A stretch of 64,000 nucleotides of DNA from Ruminococcus flavefaciens (lineage in GTDB: Bacteria > Bacteroidota > Bacteroidia > Bacteroidales > P3). The notes beneath the pieces are model-generated. The model saw only the letters and a list, made by a program, of their open reading frames with translations. It did no database searches and was not told the origin of the DNA. Each line of letters starts with the position of its first letter. The stretch's first letter is position 1. Where the stretch lies: assembly GCA_023667315.1 (NCBI GenBank), contig JAMPAI010000002.1, positions 124,001-188,000 on the forward strand. The letters are read 5' to 3'. The translations under genes were made by a program, and so were the position numbers. Below, in pieces: positions 44,899 to 54,038 of this stretch.

Positions 44899-47068
44899 TG
44901 GCGGTATTGTAAATATGCTTGTAATCCTTAACGTTGCCGAAATTCACCTCGTCCACGAGAATGTTTCCGTCCGTTACCTCGCCCAGATAAACCATAGGGG
45001 TCTTGGTTTCCAGCATCAGGTCTTCGAACTCATCCACCGTGGCCGGATCGATCGACACCACCACGCGGCTCTGGCTTTCGCCGAACAGGAAGGCGTCCAG
45101 ACGGATGGAATCGTCCACCATAAGCGTGAATCCCAGCTCGTTCACCATGGCGCTTTCCAGCAGCGTGGTCATCAAACCTCCGTCCGACACGTCGTGCACC
45201 GACTTGGCCAAGCCCGACTCGATCAGGTCGAGCACCACCTTCTGCAGGTTGTGTTCCTCGTCTAAGTCGAAATAGGGCGCGGGCGAAAATCTTTCGTTTC
45301 GGTAGCTGTAAAGATACTGCGAACTATTGATATCTTCGCGCACCTTGCCGAGCAAATAAATCGAATGGCCTTCTTTCTGGAAGCCGACGCCCATATGGTG
45401 GCGTTTCTCGAGCAATCCGATCATGCCGATTACCGGCGTGGGATAGACGGCCTCCACCGTACTGCCCTCGCTGTACTGGTTGTAGAAACTTACGTTGCCG
45501 CCCGTTACCGGGGTTCCGAATTTCTCGCAGGCCAGGCTCATGCCCTTGATGGCACCCACGAACTGCCAATAGACCTCCGGATTGTAGGGGTTCCCGAAGT
45601 TAAGGCAGTTGGTGATGGCCAACGGACGGCCGCCCGAGCAAACGATGTTGCGCGCGGCCTCGGCCACCGCGATCTGCGTGCCCACCAGGGGGTTCGCATA
45701 TACGTAGCGCGAGTTGCAGTCCACCGTCATGGCGATGGCGCGGTCGGTGTGCTTGAGGTTCACCACCCCGGCGTCCGAAAGCTTGTTGGTGCCCATGTTC
45801 TTGGTGCCCACCATGCTGTCGTACTGTTCATACACCCAGCGTTTGGAGGCGATGTTGGGATGGGAGAACAGGAACTTCGTCACCTTCCTGGCTTCTTCCA
45901 GGTCGATGTCTTTCACCGTGTGGATGTCGAAACGCTTGCATTTTGCGAAGGCCTTATGTTCCTTGTACTTACGGTCGTAAACCGGTGCGCCGCCACCCAG
46001 CACCAGCGTGGATGCCGGCACATCGGCCACCAACTTGCCGCCGCGGTAGAACATCAGGCGATCCTGGTCAATCACCTCGCCGATACATTCGCAGCTAAGG
46101 TCCCATTTGTCGAAAATGGCCTTCACTTCCTTCTCGCAGCCTTTCTTCACCACGATCAGCATGCGTTCCTGCGATTCGGAAAGCAGGATTTCCCAAGCCT
46201 CCATGTTGCTTTGGCGCAAAGGAACCTTGTCGAGGTCGATGCGCATGCCACTCTTACCCTTCTCGCTCATTTCGGACGTGGAGCAGATGATGCCCGCCGC
46301 GCCCATGTCCTGCATGCCCACCAGAGCCTTGGTCTTGGAGAGTTCCAGCGAGGCTTCCAGCAGCAGTTTTTCCTGAAAGGGGTCGCCCACCTGAATGGAG
46401 GGGATGTCGTCGGCGGAGTCTTGGGTGATGTCGGCCGAGGCGAACGTGGCACCGTGAATACCGTCCTTACCGGTGGCCGAACCTACGATGAACACAGGAT
46501 TTCCTTTTCCTTTGGCAATGGCTGAAACCAAATCTTCCTTGTGCATGATGCCCACCGACATGGCATTTACCAGCGGGTTGGCGTTATAGCAGTCGTCGAA
46601 GGCCACTTCGCCGGCCACGACGGGTACGCCGAAGGCATTGCCGTAATCGCCGATGCCTTTTACAACGCCTTTCAACAAATGTTTGGTATGGTCCGAGTCG
46701 AGATTTCCGAAACGGAGCGAATTGAGTTGTGCGATGGGACGCGCCCCCATCGTGAATATATCGCGGTTGATGCCGCCCACGCCCGTGGCCGCGCCCTGAT
46801 AAGGCTCGACGGCGCAGGGATGGTTGTGCGATTCGATTTTAAAGACGCAGGCATAACCGTCGCCCACATCCACCATGCCCGCGTTTTCCTCACCGGGAGC
46901 CACCAGCATCTGGGGCCCGCTCTTGGGCAGGGTCTTGAGCCACTTGATGGAGTTTTTGTACGAAGCGTGCTCGCTCCACATTACCGAATAGATGCTCAAT
47001 TCAGTAAAATTGGGATTGCGTCCCAGAATAGCCTTGATGCGGGCATATTCTTCGGGCAGCAATCCCAA
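44879..47068 (-). CDS. purL: Phosphoribosylformylglycinamidine synthase, small-type PurL
   Basis: 729 residues from TTG 47068. Fourth step of purine synthesis: ATP-dependent amidation of FGAR. Family motifs are present: [74 protein letters not shown] and [19 protein letters not shown]. Small PurL needs PurS and PurQ, which are not in the window. The frame stays open upstream for 30 codons and encodes [23 protein letters not shown], which fits a PurL N-terminus, but contains no ATG; ATG 47148 would enter the frame only if one A were added in GGGAAAATAAAC. So the start is uncertain (TTG or a missed base). Confidence 0.92.
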   Translation of the reverse strand: MGLLPEEYARIKAILGRNPNFTELSIYSVMWSEHASYKNSIKWLKTLPKSGPQMLVAPGEENAGMVDVGDGYACVFKIESHNHPCAVEPYQGAATGVGGINRDIFTMGARPIAQLNSLRFGNLDSDHTKHLLKGVVKGIGDYGNAFGVPVVAGEVAFDDCYNANPLVNAMSVGIMHKEDLVSAIAKGKGNPVFIVGSATGKDGIHGATFASADITQDSADDIPSIQVGDPFQEKLLLEASLELSKTKALVGMQDMGAAGIICSTSEMSEKGKSGMRIDLDKVPLRQSNMEAWEILLSESQERMLIVVKKGCEKEVKAIFDKWDLSCECIGEVIDQDRLMFYRGGKLVADVPASTLVLGGGAPVYDRKYKEHKAFAKCKRFDIHTVKDIDLEEARKVTKFLFSHPNIASKRWVYEQYDSMVGTKNMGTNKLSDAGVVNLKHTDRAIAMTVDCNSRYVYANPLVGTQIAVAEAARNIVCSGGRPLAITNCLNFGNPYNPEVYWQFVGAIKGMSLACEKFGTPVTGGNVSFYNQYSEGSTVEAVYPTPVIGMIGLLEKRHHMGVGFQKEGHSIYLLGKVREDINSSQYLYSYRNERFSPAPYFDLDEEHNLQKVVLDLIESGLAKSVHDVSDGGLMTTLLESAMVNELGFTLMVDDSIRLDAFLFGESQSRVVVSIDPATVDEFEDLMLETKTPMVYLGEVTDGNILVDEVNFGNVKDYKHIYNTAIENKVD

Positions 47069-47136
47069 TTCCTTGGCCGTTTTTTCGGTAACTACCTCAT
47101 CGGTACGGCCTTTCGTTACCTTGGCTTCGGGAGTGT

Positions 47137-47844
47137 TTATTTTCCCATTATTTTTTTTTTAGCAGCAGTCTTGGCAGCAGTGGCTTTGGCGGCCACTTTC
47201 TTGATACCGGCCTTTACCGCCTTTTCGGCTTTCTTGCCGGCTTTCACCGCTTTCTTGCTTTCGGCTTTCAAGACCTTTTCGGCTTTCTTGCCGGCCTTCA
47301 CCGCCTTGGCTACCGTTTTCTTGCTTTCGGCTTTCAGAACCTTTTCGGCTTTCTTGCCGGCCTTCACCGCCTTGGCTACCGTTTTCTTACCTTCGGCTTT
47401 CAGAACCTTTTCGGCTTTCTTGCCAGCCTTCACCGCCTTGGCTACCGTTTTCTTGCCTTCGGCTTTCAAGACCTTTTCGGCTTTCTTGCCGGCCTTCACC
47501 GCCTTCTTAACCGTCTTTTCGGCCTTGGCCTTCAAGGTTTTGGCAGCAGGCTTCGCGGCCTTTACCGCCTTCTTGGCCGTAGCCTTTACAGCGGGTTTGG
47601 CAGCCTTTACGGTTTTCTTGGCCGTGGCTTTCGTTGCCGTTGTTTTCGCGGCGGCTTTCTTGGCCGTGGCCTTTACAGCGGGCTTGGCGGCAACCTTCTT
47701 GGTTGCGGTTTTCTTGGCAGCCGGTTTAGCCGCAGCCTTGGCCGCGGTTTTCTTGGCAGCAGTTTTTGCAGCGGGCTTGGCAGCTGCTTTCTTTGCGGCG
47801 GGCTTGGCAGCCGTCTTCACCGCAGCTTTCTGAGTCTTAGCCAT
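47137..47844 (-). CDS. Histone H1-like / AlgP-like Lys-Ala repeat protein
   Basis: 235 residues, almost entirely Lys, Ala, Val and Thr. N-terminal half: irregular KPAAKKA units. C-terminal half: about four copies of a 22-residue repeat [13 protein letters not shown](G/S)KKTVAKAV (DNA about 47210-47510). The composition matches H1-like nucleoid proteins of Chlamydia, Bordetella and Bacteroidota, which bind DNA non-specifically through their basic tails. It overlaps udk by 8 bp (ATGGCTAA) and purL follows, so it is embedded in a housekeeping operon. A run of ten As near its stop makes the exact C-terminus (AAKKKIMGK) prone to slippage. Tandem repeats may vary in number between strains. Confidence 0.88.
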   Translation of the reverse strand: MAKTQKAAVKTAAKPAAKKAAAKPAAKTAAKKTAAKAAAKPAAKKTATKKVAAKPAVKATAKKAAAKTTATKATAKKTVKAAKPAVKATAKKAVKAAKPAAKTLKAKAEKTVKKAVKAGKKAEKVLKAEGKKTVAKAVKAGKKAEKVLKAEGKKTVAKAVKAGKKAEKVLKAESKKTVAKAVKAGKKAEKVLKAESKKAVKAGKKAEKAVKAGIKKVAAKATAAKTAAKKKIMGK

Positions 47845-48469
47845 TTTTTTTGTTTTTTTCTTCCATCATGTAATGATGCAAGTGCGAAGTTATTATTTGT
47901 ATTGCTTTTTCGTTGGCACCACCTTCGGGCACGATAATGTCGGCATACCTTTTGGTGGGTTCTATAAACTGCATGTGCATCGGTTTCACCCATTGTTCGT
48001 AATGGGTAAGCACCTGGTCGTAATTGCGACCGCGTTCGTGAATGTCGCGGCGTATGATGCGCATAAGGCGTTCATCGCTGTCGGTATCCACAAAGATCTT
48101 GATATCCATGCGCCGGCGCATCTCGGGATCGGAAAGGATCAGGATGCCTTCTACAATCACGACATCGGTAGGCTTTATCTCGATGGTTTCCTTGGCACGC
48201 GCGCAAGTGAGGTACGAATAGACGGGCATCTGTATCGTCTGCCCGCCGCGCAGCATATCCAAATGTTTTACCAACAACGAAAATTCGATGGAAGAGGGAT
48301 GATCGAAATTTATCTTCTGCTTTTCTTCGGCGGAGAGTCTGCCCTGATCCTTATAGTATGCGTCCTGCGGAATAACCGTAACCGATTGCGAACTGCAACC
48401 GGCAGCTATTTTTTTCACCACTGTTGTCTTGCCGGAACCTGAACCTCCGGCAATCCCGATAACGAGCAT
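47837..48469 (-). CDS. udk: Uridine kinase
   Basis: 210 residues from the ATG at 48469 (MLVIGIAGGSGSGKTTVVKK), phosphorylating uridine and cytidine for pyrimidine salvage. The P-loop is GGSGSGKTT. INFDHPSSIEFSLLVKHLDML and YSYLTCARAKETIEIKP are conserved uridine-binding segments, and VIVEGILILSDPEMRRRMDIKIFVDTD is the Walker B region. The upstream in-frame extension is rejected because it crosses the promoter. First gene of the long minus-strand run. Confidence 0.95.
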   Translation of the reverse strand: MLVIGIAGGSGSGKTTVVKKIAAGCSSQSVTVIPQDAYYKDQGRLSAEEKQKINFDHPSSIEFSLLVKHLDMLRGGQTIQMPVYSYLTCARAKETIEIKPTDVVIVEGILILSDPEMRRRMDIKIFVDTDSDERLMRIIRRDIHERGRNYDQVLTHYEQWVKPMHMQFIEPTKRYADIIVPEGGANEKAIQIITSHLHHYMMEEKNKKNG

Positions 48470-48494
48470 ACTATAAACTTGTTTCGCTAAGGTG

Positions 48495-48502
48495 CAAATG
48501 TA
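48495..48502 (-). promoter_or_regulatory. -7 box of udk run
   Basis: TACATTTG on the minus strand, 25 bp before the udk ATG. No clear -33. The 116-bp gap is shared with the divergent Ca2+-ATPase gene. Confidence 0.45.
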
Positions 48503-48585
48503 CAAATTTTTCATAGATTTGTAACAGATAAAAGACGATTGGAAATTCACAATCGCGTGTTAATTTCAATCCTTACAGAAGCAAG

Positions 48586-51276
48586 ATGGAATCCAACGAT
48601 ATTTCTTCTCCCCAAAACCTCTCCGGACTTACGCAAAACCAAGTGCTGGAGAGCCGTCTCAAATACGGTGCGAACATGCTCACCCCACCTGAGAAAGTGC
48701 CGCTGTGGAAAAGGTTCTTCAAGAAATTCGGCGACCCGCTGATCCTGATCCTGCTGATTGCCGGCGCGCTTTCGGTGGGCATTTCGTGCTACGAGTTCTT
48801 CGGAACCGAGAAAGGCGCAAGCGTTTTCTTCGAACCCGCCGGCATCTTCATCGCCATACTGCTGGCCACAGGACTGGCCTTTGCCTTCGAGCTGAAGGCC
48901 GACAAGGAATTCGCCTTGCTGAACCAGGTAAACGACAACGAGGCGGTAAAGGTGATGCGCGGGGGAAACACCACGCAGATAGCGCGAAAGGACGTGGTGG
49001 TGGGCGACATCGTACTGCTCGACACCGGCGAGGAAGTGCCTGCCGACGGCGAGTTGCTGGAAGCCGTCTCGCTCCACATCGACGAATCCACGCTTACGGG
49101 TGAACCCATCTGCGCCAAGACCACCGACCCGGCGCAGTTCGACCAGGAGGCCACCTTTCCGTCCAACCACGTGCTGCGCGGCACCAAGGTGCTGGAAGGT
49201 CACGGCATCATGCGCGTCCTGGCCGTGGGCGACCGCACCGAAAACGGCAAGGTGTTCGAGGCCGCGCGTATCGACGACAGCGTAAAGACCCCGCTCAACC
49301 AACAGCTGGAAGGCCTGGGCTCGCTCATCTCCAAAATAAGCTATGTGCTGGCTGGCCTCATCATCGCAGGGCGCATCGTGCTTTATCTCACCTCCGCCTC
49401 AAACATCGACTGGGGCAGCATGGATTTCTGGATGCCCTTTACCGCCTACCTGCTGCAAACGCTCATGGTAGCCGTCACGCTTATGGTGGTGGCCGTGCCG
49501 GAAGGCCTGCCGATGGCCGTTACGCTGAGCCTCGCCTACTCGATGCGCCGCATGCTCAAGACCAACAACCTGGTGCGCAAAATGCACGCCTGCGAGACCA
49601 TGGGCGCCACCTCCGTGATCTGCACCGACAAGACCGGCACGCTGACCCAGAACCGCATGCAGGTCTATCAAAGCGAGTTCTACGGAAACCCGCCCCAGGA
49701 AACCGTTTACGAAGGCATCGCCCTGAATTCCACCGCGCGCCTGGACTTTACTGAAGGAACACCCGCCGTGCTGGGCAATCCCACCGAGGGCGCGCTCCTG
49801 CTGTGGCTGCAAAAACAGGGCACCGACTACAAGGCCCTGCGGCAGCGGGCGCAGATCCTGGAGGAACTTCCGTTCAGCACCGAACGCAAGTATATGGGCA
49901 CGCTGGTAAGGTCGGGCAACGGAAAAAACATACTCTATGTAAAGGGCGCGCCCGAAATCGTGTTCGGGCTGTGCCGGAACATTCCCCAAGGCATCGACCG
50001 GGCGGGACTGAACGCCCGGCTGCTGACCTATCAGAACCAGGCCATGCGCACGCTGGGTTTCGCCTATCAGGAAACCGACGGCCACGAAAGGGTTTTTGAA
50101 AACGGAAAGGTGGTGGCGGGGAACCTCACCTTCCTCGGCATCGCGGCCATTTCCGACCCAGTGCGCGAAGATGTGCCCGCCGCCGTAAGGGAAGTGCTGG
50201 ATGCCGGCATCCAGGTAAAGATCGTTACCGGCGACACGCCCGGAACCGCCAAAGAAATCGGGCGGCAGATCGGGCTTTGGAACGACGCCTCCGACGGGGC
50301 GGAGAACCTGATTACGGGCGTGGAATTCGAGGCCATTCCCGACGCGGAACTGCCCGCGCGCGTGGGCAACTTCAAGATTATAGCCCGCGCCCGTCCCATG
50401 GACAAGAAACGCCTGGTGCAGGCATTGCAGCAAAACGGCGAGGTGGTGGCCGTTACCGGCGACGGCACCAACGACGCCCCCGCGCTCAAGGCCGCGCAGG
50501 TGGGGCTTTCGATGGGCGACGGCACCTCGGTGGCCAAAGAGGCGTCCGACATCACGATTGTGGACAACTCCTTCTCCTCCATCGGCCGTGCGGTCATGTG
50601 GGGGCGCTCGCTCTACCGGAACATACAGCGGTTCATCCTCTTTCAGATGACGGTGAACGTGGCTGCCTGCCTTATCGTGCTTTTCGGGGCGTTCATGGGC
50701 ACGGAATCGCCGCTTACGGTAACGCAGATGCTTTGGGTGAACCTGATCATGGACACCTTCGCGGCCATGGCGCTGGCCTCGCTGCCGCCCTCGCCCTCGG
50801 TAATGAAAGACCGTCCGCGACCGCGCCAGGCCTTTATCATAAGCCGCCCCATGTGGACGCGGATCATCGGCACGGGCGGCGCGTTCTTCGTGCTCCTGCT
50901 GGCCCTGCTCTACTATTTCGAACACACGGACATCTGTTCGCTCACCCAGATCGGGCGGGCGCCCTGGGGCGGCGGCAACGGGCTTTCGGCCTACGAACTC
51001 TCGCTGTTCTTTACCCTTTTCGTGTTCCTGCAGTTCTGGAATATGTTCAACGCGAGAACCTTCGCCACTTCCCGTTCGGTGTTCCGTGCCAGAAGCGGCA
51101 AAGGTTTCGGCTTTATCGCGCTGCTGATCCTGGCCGGGCAGATCCTTATCGTGAGCACGGGCGGCGCGTTCTTCAGCGTTACGCCGCTCAGACTCACCGA
51201 CTGGCTGATCCTGATCGCGGCCACTTCCCTCGTGCTGTGGATCGGCGAGATCGGCCGCCTCTTTAAACGCAAATAA
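48586..51276 (+). CDS. P-type Ca2+-transporting ATPase (PMCA-like)
   Basis: 896 residues. Domain order: cation-ATPase N-terminal segment (LSGLTQNQVLESRLKYGANML), first membrane pair, actuator loop with STLTGEP, PEGLPMAVTLSLAYSMRRM in M4, phosphorylation motif CTDKTGTLTQNRM, nucleotide domain (LEELPFSTERKYMG), hinge TGDGTNDAPALKAAQVG, and six C-terminal helices (LWVNLIMDTFAAMALA and on). M4 PEGLP and M6 NLIMD fit Ca2+-type IIB pumps. It exports Ca2+ from the cytoplasm. No calmodulin-type tail. The HAD phosphatase gene follows after 2 bp. Confidence 0.92.
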   Translation: MESNDISSPQNLSGLTQNQVLESRLKYGANMLTPPEKVPLWKRFFKKFGDPLILILLIAGALSVGISCYEFFGTEKGASVFFEPAGIFIAILLATGLAFAFELKADKEFALLNQVNDNEAVKVMRGGNTTQIARKDVVVGDIVLLDTGEEVPADGELLEAVSLHIDESTLTGEPICAKTTDPAQFDQEATFPSNHVLRGTKVLEGHGIMRVLAVGDRTENGKVFEAARIDDSVKTPLNQQLEGLGSLISKISYVLAGLIIAGRIVLYLTSASNIDWGSMDFWMPFTAYLLQTLMVAVTLMVVAVPEGLPMAVTLSLAYSMRRMLKTNNLVRKMHACETMGATSVICTDKTGTLTQNRMQVYQSEFYGNPPQETVYEGIALNSTARLDFTEGTPAVLGNPTEGALLLWLQKQGTDYKALRQRAQILEELPFSTERKYMGTLVRSGNGKNILYVKGAPEIVFGLCRNIPQGIDRAGLNARLLTYQNQAMRTLGFAYQETDGHERVFENGKVVAGNLTFLGIAAISDPVREDVPAAVREVLDAGIQVKIVTGDTPGTAKEIGRQIGLWNDASDGAENLITGVEFEAIPDAELPARVGNFKIIARARPMDKKRLVQALQQNGEVVAVTGDGTNDAPALKAAQVGLSMGDGTSVAKEASDITIVDNSFSSIGRAVMWGRSLYRNIQRFILFQMTVNVAACLIVLFGAFMGTESPLTVTQMLWVNLIMDTFAAMALASLPPSPSVMKDRPRPRQAFIISRPMWTRIIGTGGAFFVLLLALLYYFEHTDICSLTQIGRAPWGGGNGLSAYELSLFFTLFVFLQFWNMFNARTFATSRSVFRARSGKGFGFIALLILAGQILIVSTGGAFFSVTPLRLTDWLILIAATSLVLWIGEIGRLFKRK

Positions 51277-51278
51277 TC

Positions 51279-51929
51279 ATGGATATGAAAACCCGATACC
51301 TTGTCTTCGATTTCGACGGAACCTTGCTCGACACCACGCCGGTAATCCTGGCCACCATGCGTGCCACCGCGCAGGCCATGAGGCTGCCCGAGAAAACGGA
51401 AAGCGAATGCCGCGCCACCATCGGCCTGCGCCTCAAGGACGTGCCGGCCAAGCTCTACCCGCAGCATCCAGGCATCGAAGACAACTACGTGAACGTATAT
51501 CACGATATTTTCAACGAACAGAAAACGCGCTACAAACCGGTCATGTTTCCCGGCGTGCCGGAAACGCTCCGCGCCCTGTCGCGGCAGGGCTACCCGATGG
51601 CGGTGGCCAGCAGCCGCACCCGCAAGTCGCTAGTGGAATTCCTGGATGATTCGGAACTGGCGCCGCTCTTTGCGATGGTGGTGGGCGGCGACGACGTTGC
51701 CCTCGGCAAGCCCAATCCCGACCCGGTGCTCGTGCTATGCAGGGCGCTCGGCTGGAACCCGCAGGAAATACTGGTGGTGGGCGATGCCGACGTGGACATC
51801 CTGATGGGCAAGGCGGCGGGCTGCCGAACCTGCGGCGTAACCTACGGCAACGGCACCCTGTCCGAACTGCAGAAAGCCGCCCCCGATTTCCTGATAGACC
51901 GCTTCGGGGAGTTGCTGCCCATTCTCTGA
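51279..51929 (+). CDS. HAD-superfamily phosphatase (phosphoglycolate phosphatase-like)
   Basis: 216 residues. HAD motif I is FDFDGTLLDTTPV (nucleophile Asp), motif II VASSRTRKS, motif III Lys in GKPNPDPV, and motif IV VVGDADVDILMGKAAG. The helical cap after motif I (IGLRLKDVPAKLYPQHPG) is of the C1 Gph/beta-phosphoglucomutase kind. The substrate cannot be fixed. It follows the Ca2+-ATPase by 2 bp, so it is co-transcribed. A palindromic-element half-copy starts 4 bp after its stop. Confidence 0.88.
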   Translation: MDMKTRYLVFDFDGTLLDTTPVILATMRATAQAMRLPEKTESECRATIGLRLKDVPAKLYPQHPGIEDNYVNVYHDIFNEQKTRYKPVMFPGVPETLRALSRQGYPMAVASSRTRKSLVEFLDDSELAPLFAMVVGGDDVALGKPNPDPVLVLCRALGWNPQEILVVGDADVDILMGKAAGCRTCGVTYGNGTLSELQKAAPDFLIDRFGELLPIL

Positions 51930-51932
51930 GCA

Positions 51933-52008
51933 AAAAAACGCGTTCCAGTACGTGACCAAGCTCCTCTACGGCGTTCAGCGAAGCAGATTGCCGCCCAAAA
52001 CGTTTTTT
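51933..52008. repeat. Palindromic-element half-copy, left flank of the GNAT module
   Basis: Holds the right half of the core (CCAGTACGTGACCAAG) and a right arm GCGAAGCAGATTGCCGCCCAAAACG followed by Ts. It is about 90% identical in direct orientation to 52814-52890. Confidence 0.85.
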
Positions 52009-52044
52009 AAGTTTTTTTTAAGAATTCATTAGGTTTAGATAACC

Positions 52045-52052
52045 TATCTTTG
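52045..52052 (+). promoter_or_regulatory. -7 box of the GNAT module
   Basis: TATCTTTG, exact consensus, 26 bp before the antitoxin-like ATG; no good -33. Confidence 0.5.
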
Positions 52053-52078
52053 CATCATAAATTTAAGGAGGAAGAACG

Positions 52079-52234
52079 ATGGCAAGACCTATTAAAGACA
52101 CTCCCGTTTTGAGGGGAGAAGATGCCCGGCGTTTTGTGGAGAGAATGAACGAAGACCGTAAGGAATCCGAAAAAAAGAAGCAACGGCGACTGGAAAATTA
52201 CAAATTGGCGATGAGTATATTCACCAACAAGTAA
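52079..52234 (+). CDS. Small antitoxin-like protein, partner of GNAT
   Basis: 51 residues: MARPIKDTPVLRGEDARRFV, then a very charged Glu/Lys/Arg helix (EDRKESEKKKQRRLENYKLA). A strong AAGGAGG lies 8 nt before the ATG, unusual for a phylum that rarely uses Shine-Dalgarno sequences. Its stop lies 4 nt before the GNAT start. ARPIKxTPxLxGxDAR is, from recall, a recurring Bacteroidota small-protein motif next to acetyltransferases. The antitoxin role is inferred from size, charge and order; no classic DNA-binding fold is obvious. AT-rich compared with neighbours. Confidence 0.7.
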   Translation: MARPIKDTPVLRGEDARRFVERMNEDRKESEKKKQRRLENYKLAMSIFTNK

Positions 52235-52238
52235 TTTT

Positions 52239-52790
52239 ATGGAAGCCCAGAATTTCTTTTCCGATTATCACATTCAAAAACTTGAAAACGGGAAAATGGT
52301 GTCCGCATTTGATTGCGGGGACGATGATTTGAACGACTTTCTGATTAATGACGCTCCATTATATCATAACGCCCTTTTAGCCACAACTTATATCTTGCAG
52401 AATAAAACAAGCGGAAAAACAATCGCCTACTTCAGCGTTGCCAACGACCGTATTTCGATTGATGACTTTCCGAACAATACCGAATTCAATAGGTTCAGAA
52501 AAAACAAATTCGTTAACGACAAACGGATGAAAAGCTATCCGGCGATAAAGATCTGCCGTTTGGGTATCGATAAATCCATGCAGGGAAAACAGATTGGCAC
52601 TTTCCTAATTGACTTTATTGAAACACTATTTATTACCAACAATAAATCAGGATGCCGCTTTCTTTCGGTGGATGCTTATCAACAAGCGATTCCTTTCTAT
52701 CAGAAAAACGATTTCGAATTTCTCTGTTCTTCCGACAGGCAACAAAGAACCCGCTTAATGTTCTTCGACCTAAGTGACCTCTTGGACTAA
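52239..52790 (+). CDS. GNAT acetyltransferase, candidate toxin
   Basis: 183 residues. The opening FDCGDDDLNDFL resembles the FxCGxxxLDxFL start of TacT/AtaT-type toxins that acetylate aminoacyl-tRNA. The acetyl-CoA site is ICRLGIDKSMQGKQIGTFLI, where the usual QGxGIG reads QGKQIG, a Gly-to-Gln change. The end has VDAYQQAIPFYQKNDFEFL, a typical GNAT beta-bulge/aromatic region with the Tyr that often acts as general acid. Clearly AT-rich against the GC-rich surroundings, suggesting acquisition by transfer. It forms a two-gene unit with the 51-residue gene and is bracketed by direct repeats. Confidence 0.8.
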   Translation: MEAQNFFSDYHIQKLENGKMVSAFDCGDDDLNDFLINDAPLYHNALLATTYILQNKTSGKTIAYFSVANDRISIDDFPNNTEFNRFRKNKFVNDKRMKSYPAIKICRLGIDKSMQGKQIGTFLIDFIETLFITNNKSGCRFLSVDAYQQAIPFYQKNDFEFLCSSDRQQRTRLMFFDLSDLLD

Positions 52791-52813
52791 TTAACCACCC
52801 ATTTCCCGAAAGT

Positions 52814-52890
52814 AAAAAACACACTCCAGTACGTGACCAAGCCCCCTACGGCATTCAGCGAAGCAGATTGCCGCCCAAAACGTTTTTTTT
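52814..52890. repeat. Palindromic-element half-copy, right flank of the GNAT module
   Basis: Direct repeat of 51933-52008, including CCAGTACGTGACCAAGC and AGCGAAGCAGATTGCCGCCC. Its terminal T run forms the sequence upstream of the sodB -7 box. Confidence 0.85.
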
Positions 52891-52892
52891 CG

Positions 52893-52900
52893 TATCTTTG
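52893..52900 (+). promoter_or_regulatory. -7 box of sodB
   Basis: TATCTTTG, 42 bp before the sodB ATG; the -33 zone is supplied by the T run ending the repeat. Confidence 0.55.
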
Positions 52901-52941
52901 AGAGACAGACCGATGTTGATAAACCTAAAAACTCAAGCGAT

Positions 52942-53517
52942 ATGAAAACATTCGAACTCCCCCCCCTCCCTTATGCCGAAAACGCGCTGGAACCCTATAT
53001 CTCCGCGCAGACGCTCTCGTTCCACTACGGAAAACACCACAAGGCGTATGTCGATAACCTGAACAAGCTTAAGGAAGGCACGCCCTTTGCCGAGGCCGGC
53101 CTGGAACAGATCATCATGGAAGCCGAAGGCGGAATCTACAACAACGCCGCACAGGTCTGGAACCATACGTTCTACTGGAACTGCCTCTCGCCCAAGGGCG
53201 GCGGCGAACCCAGCGGAAAACTGGCCGAGGCCATCAACGGAAAATGGGGAAATTTCGAGGCCTTCAAGACCGCTTTCTCCACTGCGGCCGCCGGCCTGTT
53301 CGGCTCCGGCTGGGTATGGCTGGTCAGCGGCAAAGACGGCCTGGAAATCGTGCCCACGCCCAATGCCGGCAACCCCTTGCGCGACAAGAAGAACCCCATC
53401 ATGGTAATCGACGTGTGGGAACACGCCTACTACTTGGATAAGCAGAACCGCCGCCCCGACTACATCGCCGATTTCTGGAAAATCGTGGATTGGGAAACGA
53501 TCTGCAGCCGCTATTAA
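52942..53517 (+). CDS. sodB: Superoxide dismutase, Fe/Mn family
   Basis: 191 residues. Converts superoxide to oxygen and peroxide in the cytoplasm. Metal ligands are visible: His28 in LSFHYGKHHKAYV, a His in VWNHTFYWNCL, and Asp and His in IDVWEHAYYLDKQNRR. The AAGLFGSGWVWLV segment and its Gly/Ala pattern favour the Fe or cambialistic type over strict Mn. It heads a plus-strand cluster (sodB, aroK, EF-G-like, recX) with spacings of 11 bp, an overlap and 6 bp. Confidence 0.95.
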   Translation: MKTFELPPLPYAENALEPYISAQTLSFHYGKHHKAYVDNLNKLKEGTPFAEAGLEQIIMEAEGGIYNNAAQVWNHTFYWNCLSPKGGGEPSGKLAEAINGKWGNFEAFKTAFSTAAAGLFGSGWVWLVSGKDGLEIVPTPNAGNPLRDKKNPIMVIDVWEHAYYLDKQNRRPDYIADFWKIVDWETICSRY

Positions 53518-53528
53518 GACAATAACAG

Positions 53529-54038
53529 GTGAACATCTACCTGATCGGCTTCATGGGGTGCGGAAAGAACACCTTGGGCGCGGAACTGGCTTCCGCCCTC
53601 AACCTGGAGATTTCCGACACCGATGCCCTGGTACAGAAGGTTTCGGGGATGAGCATTCCCGAAATCTTCGACCGGCAGGGCGAGGCGGCGTTCCGCCAAC
53701 TCGAAAGCGATGTTCTCCGTTCCCTGCCCGACCGCAGGCTCGTGATTACCGGCGGCGGACTTCCCTGCAGCCAGGCCAATATGGACCACATGAAAGAGAA
53801 CGGATATGCGGTCTGGCTCGATGTTCCGGTTCCGGTACTTCTCGAACGCCTTAAAAACGGCAAAGACAAAGAACAACGGCCCCTGATTCGCCGTTTTAAC
53901 GATAAAGAATTAGAAAACTACATTACCAAGACTATCGAGAAAAGAAAAATGTTTTACGGACAGGCGCACTTTACCTTTCGCCCTTGCGAGCAAAGCATCG
54001 ACCTTCTTATAGAAAAACTTAAAACCATAAAACTATGA
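53529..54038 (+). CDS. aroK: Shikimate kinase with variant P-loop
   Basis: 169 residues from a GTG start. Phosphorylates shikimate in aromatic amino acid synthesis. Present: ISDTDALVQ (substrate Asp pair), GEAAFRQLES (Arg), VITGGGLPC (GGG loop) and the lid QRPLIRRF. The Walker A reads GFMGCGKNT, with Asn where family members have Ser or Thr after the Lys, the residue that holds Mg2+; the next residue is Thr. It may still work, or be impaired. The stop overlaps the next start (ATGA), indicating coupling. Confidence 0.9.
   Translation: MNIYLIGFMGCGKNTLGAELASALNLEISDTDALVQKVSGMSIPEIFDRQGEAAFRQLESDVLRSLPDRRLVITGGGLPCSQANMDHMKENGYAVWLDVPVPVLLERLKNGKDKEQRPLIRRFNDKELENYITKTIEKRKMFYGQAHFTFRPCEQSIDLLIEKLKTIKL

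Noticed and set aside
41032-44931. 1299-codon plus-strand ORF opposite polA and porW
   Set aside because: Runs antisense to two well-identified genes; composition (His, Arg, Gln, Leu rich, no domain) is that of a shadow frame in GC-rich codon usage.
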